Positions 57,847 to 64,000 of a DNA stretch of 64,000 nt are shown here, piece after piece. The translations under genes were made by a program, and so were the position numbers. Numbering within the stretch: the stretch's first letter is position 1; every line of letters starts with the position of its first letter. Source of the DNA: Kocuria soli (GTDB taxonomy: Bacteria > Actinomycetota > Actinomycetes > Actinomycetales > Micrococcaceae); contig NZ_RKMF01000005.1 of the NCBI RefSeq assembly GCF_003797835.1, positions 124,001 to 188,000 of the forward strand. The letters are read 5' to 3'. Below the pieces are notes generated by a model, which saw only the letters and a program-made list of their open reading frames with translations, made no database searches and was not told the origin of the DNA.

Positions 57847-58447
57847 ACCGCAGAAGAACCAATCCCCCAATCCGCAGGCCGGTCTCCGCACCAACCACCC
57901 GGCGGGCGTCGGTTCCTCGACCGCACCCGGGCCGCGTGGTTCACTCACCGGCTGGCGCGGAACCTTGACCGTCTGGCTCCCGGTGGTGCTTCTGGCGGCC
58001 GTCCTCACGTCATGGGTGATCACCGGAGCCGTACCCCTGTGGTGCCTGGCGCCGGCCCTCACCGTCGCCTTCGGACTCTCGGGCGATCCCGTGACCCGAC
58101 TCGTCCTGCACCTGGCCCGGGACCTCGAGGCCCAGCGCCGGGCGCGATGGGACCTCATGACCTCCAAGGACCGGCGGCCACAGGAGACCGCCCTCGCCAC
58201 GGAGGCGGAGCCCCCAGGCTTGCCGCTGCGCGGAGGCCTGGTCATCGGCGTGCTCGAACGCGTGGCGGTCGTCGTGAGTCTAGCCATGGGGTACCCGAGT
58301 GGCCTGGCCGTCGTCGTGGCCGTCAAGGGCCTGGCGCGGTACGGCGAGTTCACCAATGCCCATCAGCGGGAACAGTTCATCATCGGGACGTTGGCCTCCC
58401 TGCTGTGGGCCGCTGCCGGTGCCGGACTGATCGTCCTCTTCGGCTGA
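57836..58447 (+). CDS. Membrane protein paired with the SatD-like gene
   Basis: 203 residues starting at a TTG that overlaps the SatD-like stop by 11 bp, with GAGG 9 nt upstream. A polar N-terminal tail of 45 residues precedes helices at about 48-68 and 70-88, then RGGLVIGVLERVAVVVSLAMG, KGLARYGEF and EQFIIGTLASLLWAAAGA. These last blocks resemble the C-terminal half of proteins labelled DUF3307, which are often adjacent to SatD genes. The DUF3307 core itself is missing. Function unknown. Confidence 0.68.
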   Translation: MTPEPQKNQSPNPQAGLRTNHPAGVGSSTAPGPRGSLTGWRGTLTVWLPVVLLAAVLTSWVITGAVPLWCLAPALTVAFGLSGDPVTRLVLHLARDLEAQRRARWDLMTSKDRRPQETALATEAEPPGLPLRGGLVIGVLERVAVVVSLAMGYPSGLAVVVAVKGLARYGEFTNAHQREQFIIGTLASLLWAAAGAGLIVLFG

Positions 58448-58472
58448 ACGCCGCACCCCGCACTCATGACAA

Positions 58473-58514
58473 CGGCCTCGGCCCGTCACGTGATCACGTG
58501 ACGGGCCGAGGCCG
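58473..58514. terminator. Perfect 42-bp palindrome between convergent genes
   Basis: Two 21-base arms (58473-58493 and 58494-58514) with no mismatch and no loop, containing CACGTG twice around a central TGATCA. It most likely acts as a bidirectional terminator between the SatD-linked membrane gene and terC. Confidence 0.85.
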
Positions 58515-58580
58515 CTGTGCGGCACCAGGCTCAGCGCATCCGGTTGGGTCCAACCCGTGGGATTCGCAGCCAGGGACGAA

Positions 58581-59822
58581 TCACTCCTTGGTGACGGGAG
58601 CCTCCGGCTCCGGTGCCTCACCGGTGCGCTCGAAGTGTTCGTGCTTGCCACGCGCCCGGTCGAGCAGGTCGCGGAACTCGTCCTCCTCCTCGATCAGTTC
58701 GTCCCGGTACTTCTGCGGAATGTTCGGCATCCCGGACGCCAGCTTGGCACCCTTCGCGGCCAGGCGTTCGCGCTCGGAAGCCGGGGCGTCCTTGGGCAGC
58801 GTGACATATGCCTCCGCCACGTTGCGCAGGCCGGAAAGCACGCGCAGGGCGCGGCCCTTGGGGCTGTAGAGCGAGATGAGCACCGTCAGGACCAACACGC
58901 CGACGATCACGGACAGAGACTGGCCGATCGTGACTTCCGGCGGGAAGTGCACGGGGTGGCCACCGTTGATGAACGGCAGGTCGTTCTCGTGCAGGGCGTG
59001 CACGATCAACTTGTAGCCGATGAAGCCCAGGATGATGGCCAGGCCCCACGAGAGGTAGATGAGCCGGTCCAGCAGGCCGTCGATCAAGAAGTAGAGCTGA
59101 CGCAACCCCATGAGCGAGAAGGCCACGGCCGTGAAGACCAGGTAGGTCTCCTGGGTCAGGCCGAAGATCGCGGGGATGGAGTCGAAGGCGAACAGCAGAT
59201 CCGTTCCGCCGATAGCCACCATCACCAGCAGCATCGGGGTCATGGCCCGCTTGCCGTTCTCGATGGTGAACAGCTTGTCGCCGTCGTAGTAGTCCGTGGT
59301 GTGCATGAAGCGCTTGGCCAGTCGGACCATGAAGTTGTTGGCTTCGTCCTCCTCGTCCTCGTCCTTGAGCTCACCGCGGATCAGGTTGATCGCGGTCAGG
59401 ATCAGGAAGAACCCGAAGATGTAGAACAGCCAGGCCAGGGCGTTCAGGGCAGCCGCACCGATGAAGATGAAAGCCGTGCGGGCAACCAACGCGAACGTGA
59501 TGCCGAAGAGCAACACCTTCTGCTGGTCATTACGCGGCACCTTGAAGGAGGCCATGATGATCAGGAACACGAACAGGTTGTCGACCGACAGTGCCTTCTC
59601 CGTGATGTAGCCCGCGTAGTACTCACCGGCGAACGTGGGTCCGTAGTCCCACAGCACGAACAGACCGAACAGCAGGGCGATCCCCACGTAGATCGCCGAC
59701 CAGATGGCGGCTTCCTTGATGTGCGGTTCGTGTGCCTTACGAACGTGGAAGATGTAGTCGAAGGCAAGCATGCCGACGATCACGACGATGGTGATCGTCC
59801 AAACCAAGGGTGAAACTTCCAA
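58581..59822 (-). CDS. terC: TerC-family membrane protein, probable manganese exporter
   Basis: 413 residues, about nine helices. Characteristic TerC blocks: YYAGYITEKALSVDNLFVF (near residue 70, with acidic Glu and Asp), FGITFALVARTAFIF and TDLLFAFDSIPAIFGLTQ. The acidic helix residues are thought to bind metal. TerC proteins next to yybP-ykoY RNAs export Mn2+ or load it into exoproteins (established in Bacillus and E. coli relatives). The TTG start has GGAGAGGA 7 nt upstream and lies downstream of a probable manganese riboswitch. A charged C-terminal tail of about 80 residues follows the membrane part. Confidence 0.9.
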   Translation of the reverse strand: MEVSPLVWTITIVVIVGMLAFDYIFHVRKAHEPHIKEAAIWSAIYVGIALLFGLFVLWDYGPTFAGEYYAGYITEKALSVDNLFVFLIIMASFKVPRNDQQKVLLFGITFALVARTAFIFIGAAALNALAWLFYIFGFFLILTAINLIRGELKDEDEEDEANNFMVRLAKRFMHTTDYYDGDKLFTIENGKRAMTPMLLVMVAIGGTDLLFAFDSIPAIFGLTQETYLVFTAVAFSLMGLRQLYFLIDGLLDRLIYLSWGLAIILGFIGYKLIVHALHENDLPFINGGHPVHFPPEVTIGQSLSVIVGVLVLTVLISLYSPKGRALRVLSGLRNVAEAYVTLPKDAPASERERLAAKGAKLASGMPNIPQKYRDELIEEEDEFRDLLDRARGKHEHFERTGEAPEPEAPVTKE

Positions 59823-59858
59823 TGAAGCGTCCTCTCCAAGTTGGGAATGGTTCGAGAA

Positions 59859-60003
59859 CGCAAGTCTCTCCGTCGGCTTCCCCGTGTCTCACCGGTCCTC
59901 CTGGGATGACCGGGGTGGGTCCTGAAGTCCGACCGTTGTGTCCGGCGGACCCTCGTGGGCTCCGCGTGCTGACGTTCACAACGCGAGTGGATACTCCCTT
60001 ACG
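59859..60003 (-). promoter_or_regulatory. yybP-ykoY (manganese) riboswitch upstream of terC
   Basis: On the minus strand the 5' part has CGUAAG-GGAGUAUCC and GAACGUCAGCACGCGG, and the 3' part GGAGAGACUUGCG. CGUAAG (59998-60003) pairs with CUUGCG (59859-59864) through one G-U pair, closing helix P1 and bringing GGGAGUA next to GGAGAGA. These are conserved elements of actinobacterial yybP-ykoY RNAs, which sense Mn2+. A second inner stem (CCGGUC with GACCGG) is also present. The leader ends 36 nt before the TTG start. How it switches is not resolved. Confidence 0.72.
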
Positions 60004-60012
60004 CTGCCGAAC

Positions 60013-60018
60013 ATGCTA
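60013..60018 (-). promoter_or_regulatory. -10 element for the terC leader
   Basis: TAGCAT on the minus strand. Transcription would begin at about 60006, just before helix P1 of the riboswitch, which supports the RNA call. Confidence 0.5.
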
Positions 60019-60044
60019 CACGGCATGACTTCAGCCACCAGGAT

Positions 60045-62165
60045 CTAGGCCCCCGAGGACTCCCGAACATGACGAAGTTCGCGCTTGAGATCCGTGAGTT
60101 CGTCGCGGATACGGGCCGCGAGTTCGAACTTGAGGTCGGTGGCCGCCTGGTTCATCTGGTCCGTGAGTTCCCGCACCAGGTCCTCCAGGTTCTCGGCCGG
60201 AGCGGTCTCGAGCCCCTCTTCACGCATCCGCCGTTCGGCCTGGTCCAGCACACCGCGTTCCTCCTGGCCACCGGTGGGTGCCGTCTTCCGACCCGCACCG
60301 GCCCGCATGGCCAGCAGCTCGTGGGTGTCCTCCGCCTCCCTGGCCAGTTGGTCAGTGATGTCGGCGATCTTCTTGCGCAAGGGCTGAGGATCGATTCCGT
60401 GCTCGGTGTTGTACTCGATCTGCACGTCACGACGACGATTGGTCTCGTCGATCGCGACCTGCATGGAGTCGGTGATCTTGTCGGCGTACATGTGGACCTG
60501 GCCGTTGACGTTACGGGCGGCACGGCCAATGGTCTGGATGAGCGACCGCGTCGAGCGCAAGAACCCCTCCTTGTCGGCGTCCAGGATGGACACCAGTGAC
60601 ACCTCCGGAAGGTCCAGACCCTCACGCAGCAGGTTGATGCCCACCAGGACGTCGAACACACCCTGCCGCAGTTCGCTCAGGAGCTCGACACGCCGCAAGG
60701 TGTCGACGTCGGAGTGCAGGTACTGCACCTTGACCCCGTGCTCCATGAGGTAGTCCGTAAGGTCCTCCGCCATGCGTTTGGTCAACGTGGTCACCAGGAC
60801 GCGTTCGTCCTTCTCGACGCGCGTGTTGATCTCGTCCAGGAGGTCGTCGATCTGTCCCTTGGTGGGCTTGACCACCACTTCGGGATCCACCAGGCCTGTC
60901 GGTCGAATGATCTGTTCCACGTAACCGTCGGCCTTGCCGAGCTCGTAGTTGCCGGGTGTGGCCGACAGGTAGACCGTTTGACCGATTCGTTCCAGGAACT
61001 CGTCCCATTTCAAGGGGCGGTTGTCCATGGCAGACGGCAGCCGGAACCCGTGTTCCACCAGGGTGCGCTTGCGGGACATGTCGCCTTCGTACATGCCCCC
61101 GATCTGCGGGACCGTCACGTGGGACTCGTCGATCACCAGCAGGAAATCGTCCGGGAAGTAGTCCAACAAACAGTGTGGGGCGGAACCGGGACCGCGGCCG
61201 TCGATGTGGCGGGAGTAGTTCTCGATGCCATTGCAGTAGCCCATCTGCTGCATCATTTCGAGGTCGTAGGTCGTGCGCATCCGCAGCCGCTGAGCCTCCA
61301 CCAGCTTGTTCTGGCCCTCCAAGGTCTCGAGGCGTTCGCGCAGTTCGTCCTCGATGCCGGTCACGGCCTTGGCCATGCGTTCGGCGCCTGCCACGTAGTG
61401 GGAGGCCGGGAAGACGTACATCTCGTTCTCTTCCCGGATGATCTCGCCCGTGAGCGGGTGGAGCGTGTAGATGGACTCGACCTCGTCCCCGAAGAACTCG
61501 ATCCGGATCGCGTGCTCTTCGTACATCGGGATGATCTCGACCGTGTCTCCGCGGACACGGAAGGTCCCGCGGTGGAAGTCGACGTCGTTGCGGGCGTACT
61601 GCATGTTCACGAACTGCCGCAGGAGATCATCGCGGTCCATCTCCTCCCCCACCTTGAGAGTGACCATCTGCTGGATGTACTCCTCCGGCGTGCCCAGACC
61701 GTAGATGCAGGACACCGTGGACACCACGACCACGTCGCGGCGGGTCAACAGCGCATTCGTGGCCGAGTGACGGAGCCGTTCGACCTCCTCGTTGATCGAG
61801 GAGTCCTTCTCGATGAAGGTGTCCGTCTGCGGGACGTAGGCCTCCGGTTGGTAGTAGTCGTAGTAGGAGACGAAGTACTCGACGGCGTTGTTCGGCAGGA
61901 GCTCACGCAATTCGTTGGCCAACTGGGCCGCAAGAGTCTTGTTCTGGACCATCAGCAGCGTGGGACGCTGTACCGACTCGATCAGCCAAGCAGCGGTGGC
62001 GGACTTGCCCGTACCGGTGGCGCCGAGCAGGACGATGTCCTTTTCGCCGTCGTTGACCCGTTGGGTCAGTTCGGCGATCGCTTTGGGCTGGTCACCGGCG
62101 GGTGAGTATTCGGAGACGACCTCAAAGGGCGCGACGACGCGGTTGATCTCCTGTGCCAAGCTCAT
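60045..62165 (-). CDS. uvrB: Excinuclease ABC subunit B
   Basis: Damage-verifying helicase of nucleotide excision repair. 706 residues. Helicase motifs [13 protein letters not shown] (Walker A), DESHVT (motif II) and ATPGNYELG follow in order; the DNA-gripping beta-hairpin lies at [20 protein letters not shown]. The C-terminal UVR motif ([20 protein letters not shown]) binds UvrC. Probably leaderless: TAGGCT ends 6 nt before the ATG. It is 8 kb away from uvrA on the same strand. Confidence 0.95.
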   Translation of the reverse strand: MSLAQEINRVVAPFEVVSEYSPAGDQPKAIAELTQRVNDGEKDIVLLGATGTGKSATAAWLIESVQRPTLLMVQNKTLAAQLANELRELLPNNAVEYFVSYYDYYQPEAYVPQTDTFIEKDSSINEEVERLRHSATNALLTRRDVVVVSTVSCIYGLGTPEEYIQQMVTLKVGEEMDRDDLLRQFVNMQYARNDVDFHRGTFRVRGDTVEIIPMYEEHAIRIEFFGDEVESIYTLHPLTGEIIREENEMYVFPASHYVAGAERMAKAVTGIEDELRERLETLEGQNKLVEAQRLRMRTTYDLEMMQQMGYCNGIENYSRHIDGRGPGSAPHCLLDYFPDDFLLVIDESHVTVPQIGGMYEGDMSRKRTLVEHGFRLPSAMDNRPLKWDEFLERIGQTVYLSATPGNYELGKADGYVEQIIRPTGLVDPEVVVKPTKGQIDDLLDEINTRVEKDERVLVTTLTKRMAEDLTDYLMEHGVKVQYLHSDVDTLRRVELLSELRQGVFDVLVGINLLREGLDLPEVSLVSILDADKEGFLRSTRSLIQTIGRAARNVNGQVHMYADKITDSMQVAIDETNRRRDVQIEYNTEHGIDPQPLRKKIADITDQLAREAEDTHELLAMRAGAGRKTAPTGGQEERGVLDQAERRMREEGLETAPAENLEDLVRELTDQMNQAATDLKFELAARIRDELTDLKRELRHVRESSGA

Positions 62166-62171
62166 GGGGCC

Positions 62172-62177
62172 AGCCTA
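62172..62177 (-). promoter_or_regulatory. -10 element for uvrB, leaderless
   Basis: TAGGCT on the minus strand, 6 nt, then the ATG at 62165, all in the 48-bp gap before the BCCT stop. No LexA (SOS) box is visible. Confidence 0.55.
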
Positions 62178-62213
62178 CGCGTGGGCTCGGACACGGGACC
62201 CGGACACCAGGAT

Positions 62214-63890
62214 TCAGCGGGGAGGATCGATGACGGACTGCTCTCCAGTTCGCAGTCGGTACTCCTGGACGACTTCGGGCTGTACAGGTCGCTCCAGTTC
62301 CGCAGCGTGTTCGGGCTCAGTACCGACGATGTGTTCGGGGGCAACGACCTCGTCCGTGAGATCACCCGAGTCAGCGCGTCGTTCGTACTCTTCAGGTGGC
62401 AATGTTCGCCGCCACTGACGGCTACGGATCGGGGCGATTTCTCCGGCGTCCTCCCGCATGGCCCGCAGCAGGGACCACATCATGAAGTAGCCCAGGACGA
62501 AGAAGGGCAGACCAATCAGAATTGCGACGTTCTGCAGAGCCGTCAAACCGGACTGCCCCGTGGCCGTGAGGAGGACGGCAGCCACGACACCGATCGACAC
62601 CACCCAGAAGACGCGCTGGGCCACCGGTGCCTCCTCGTTGTACCCACTGGCCATGGAGTCCATGACCAGACCCGCAGAATCCATGGATGTGATGAAGAAG
62701 AGCACCACGACCAGGATCCCGATCGCAGAGATGAGCCAGGCCAGCGGGAAGTGACTCAAGAACTCGAACATCGCGCCGGGGATGTCACCCTCCCCCACAA
62801 CCGTCTCCACCAGGCCGCCGTCGCCGTTGAACTCGATGTCGAAGACTGCGGTGCCGAAAATGCCGAACCACACCACGGAGAACAACGTGGGAAAGGCCAG
62901 CACTCCGATGACGAACTGACGTACGCTACGGCCCCTGGAAATCCGGGCGATGAAGATGCCCACGAACGGCGACCAGGTGATCGTCCAGGCCCAGTAGAAG
63001 ACGGTCCAACCGTCCTGCCAGCCAGTGTTGGCCAAGGTGTCGGTCCAGAACATGAGGCCTGGGAGGGTCTGGATGTACGCACCGGTCCACTCGACCATAC
63101 CCTTGAGCAACATGACCGTGGGGCCGCTGACCAGGATGAACACCAACAGCCCGATGGCGATCAGGATGTTCGCGTTGGACAGCACCTTGATACCCCGGTT
63201 AACTCCCAGAGCGGCAGACACAGAGGCCACGAGCGTCACGGCCGCGATGATCGAAATCTGGCTGATCGCTGATTCGGGGACACCGAACAGCCGTGACAGA
63301 CCGGCGTTGATCTGCATCGTCCCGAGCCCGATCGACACGGAGACGCCGGTGAGTGTCCCGACCACGGCCAGGATGTCGATGAGTTGCCCGGGGCGGTCGT
63401 GGATCCGTCCCCCGAGCAGGGGCTGAAACATGGACGAGACCCGCGGTGGGAGGTTCCGCTTGTACATGAAGTAACCGAAGGCCAAAGCGGGAAGTGTGAA
63501 GATCGTCCAGGTGTGCAGGCCAAAATGGTAGAGAGTGATCGCCATAGCGTTGCGTGCGGCATCGTGGCTCTCCGGCTCCACGCCTTCGAACGGGGGCGCG
63601 GCGAAATGTGACACGGGCTCGGCCACGGCCCAGAACATGAGGATGGTCCCGATCCCCGCCGCGAAGAGCATCGCGAACCAGGCGAGGTTCGAGTGTTCGG
63701 GACGCTCGTCGTCGGCACCGAGTCGGAGCACTCCGAAGCGGCTCAGCGCGACGTAGACCAGGAAGATCAGGAACACGGAGACGCCCAGGATGTAGAACCA
63801 ACCCAGGTTGGCCATGATCCATGCCGACCCGTGCGAGAAGAAGGCGTCAGCGGCGTCGGTGAACACCAGTGCCGTCAGAACGAAGACCAC
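62214..63890 (-). CDS. BCCT-family transporter, 5' part cut off by an amber codon
   Basis: Betaine/choline/carnitine-type symporter with twelve or so helices. Diagnostic: GIGTILMFWAVAEPV, the tryptophan-rich FYWAWTITWSPFVGIFIARISRGR and FITSMDSAGLVMDSMASG. The longest open frame starts at a GTG at 63890, inside helix 1. Upstream in the same frame lies a normal family N-terminus, but it is separated by an in-frame TAG at 63903-63905. Thus either a 558-residue protein is made by internal initiation, or the gene is a young pseudogene, or the base is a sequencing error. The polar C-terminal tail (about 90 residues) could act in osmosensing. Confidence 0.8.
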   Translation of the reverse strand: MVFVLTALVFTDAADAFFSHGSAWIMANLGWFYILGVSVFLIFLVYVALSRFGVLRLGADDERPEHSNLAWFAMLFAAGIGTILMFWAVAEPVSHFAAPPFEGVEPESHDAARNAMAITLYHFGLHTWTIFTLPALAFGYFMYKRNLPPRVSSMFQPLLGGRIHDRPGQLIDILAVVGTLTGVSVSIGLGTMQINAGLSRLFGVPESAISQISIIAAVTLVASVSAALGVNRGIKVLSNANILIAIGLLVFILVSGPTVMLLKGMVEWTGAYIQTLPGLMFWTDTLANTGWQDGWTVFYWAWTITWSPFVGIFIARISRGRSVRQFVIGVLAFPTLFSVVWFGIFGTAVFDIEFNGDGGLVETVVGEGDIPGAMFEFLSHFPLAWLISAIGILVVVLFFITSMDSAGLVMDSMASGYNEEAPVAQRVFWVVSIGVVAAVLLTATGQSGLTALQNVAILIGLPFFVLGYFMMWSLLRAMREDAGEIAPIRSRQWRRTLPPEEYERRADSGDLTDEVVAPEHIVGTEPEHAAELERPVQPEVVQEYRLRTGEQSVIDPPR

Positions 63891-63902
63891 GACGATCGCG
63901 GC

Positions 63903-63965
63903 CTAGCTGAAGAAGATCGTCGCATTCGTGCGAAGCCTCAGGACATCGTGCAAGCGGTTGAGCAT
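63903..63965 (-). other. N-terminal segment of the BCCT gene ending in TAG
   Basis: ATG at 63965 (AGGA upstream), then MLNRLHDVLRLRTNATIFFS and an amber codon, after which the frame continues AAIVVVFVLTALVF into helix 1 of the transporter. The encoded 20 residues match the usual cytoplasmic start of actinobacterial BCCT proteins, so this is the true original start. Confidence 0.75.
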
Positions 63966-64000
63966 GGGGTCCTAGACCTACCGAAGTCGTGGCGCCACGC

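Noticed and set aside
63988-63999. 12-bp palindrome CGTGGCGCCACG near the window end
   Set aside because: Short and GC-rich; cannot be judged without the sequence beyond the window.

Overview
This is 64 kb of high-GC chromosome from an actinobacterium, most likely a member of the Micrococcales close to the Micrococcaceae. The evidence is the GC-rich third codon positions, many GTG and TTG starts, 4-bp GTGA/ATGA gene overlaps, and actinobacterial marker genes (whiA, opcA, a SUF operon headed by sufR, ctaA/ctaB, a DUF3516 helicase). The block uvrC-rapZ-yvcK-whiA / gap-pgk-tpiA / secG / pgl-opcA-zwf / tal-tkt / ctaB / ABC-ctaA / sufR-sufBDC follows, from memory, the gene order around Rv1420-Rv1466 of Mycobacterium tuberculosis. 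I see no rRNA, tRNA, CRISPR array, prophage or intact insertion sequence.

Layout: 1-2.5 kb is a small, partly decayed accessory patch (drug exporter, NAD(P)-binding protein, and tail fragments of an aldo/keto reductase and an HxlR regulator around a palindrome). 2.5-6.1 kb holds an RNA methyltransferase/TauE-like/ABC-ATPase operon divergent from serB. 6.2-7.8 kb holds two SDR genes (fabG plus an unusual FabI-like one). 8-11.2 kb holds a DUF3099 protein, SURF1 and an HprK-like/PqqD fusion. 11.3-13 kb has an ABC-F ATPase. 13-17.5 kb is a vanillate module (vanR divergent from vanA-vanB-vanK) with a striking operator region. 17.5-19.7 kb is an ECF biotin transporter (bioY-bioM-bioN). 19.7-21.1 kb has a zinc peptidase and a muconolactone-isomerase-like protein. 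21.2-26 kb is the SUF iron-sulfur operon. 26-31.2 kb covers haem A synthesis and an ABC-2 exporter, with a DapA-like gene between them. 31.5-40.1 kb is the pentose phosphate operon (tkt-tal-pgi-zwf-opcA-pgl). 40.2-44 kb is secG and lower glycolysis (tpiA, pgk, gap) on the other strand. 44.2-53.2 kb is the uvrA-plsC-uvrC-rapZ-yvcK-whiA series. 53.3-58.5 kb has a metallo-hydrolase, a Ski2-like helicase and a SatD-like pair. 58.5-64 kb has terC behind a probable manganese riboswitch, uvrB, and a BCCT transporter interrupted by an amber codon.

The genes fit an aerobic heterotroph. Sugar carbon runs through both the pentose phosphate and lower glycolytic blocks, which converge at a shared hairpin at 40.2 kb. 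CtaA, CtaB and SURF1 serve an aa3-type oxidase, SUF supplies iron-sulfur clusters (including for the Rieske oxygenase VanA), and UvrABC covers nucleotide excision repair. A recurring regulatory theme is a -10 element of form TANNNT placed 6-7 nt before an ATG or GTG, which implies leaderless mRNAs for serB, uvrB, the helicase, the metallo-hydrolase, bioY and others. Convergent genes are separated by unusually long near-perfect hairpins.
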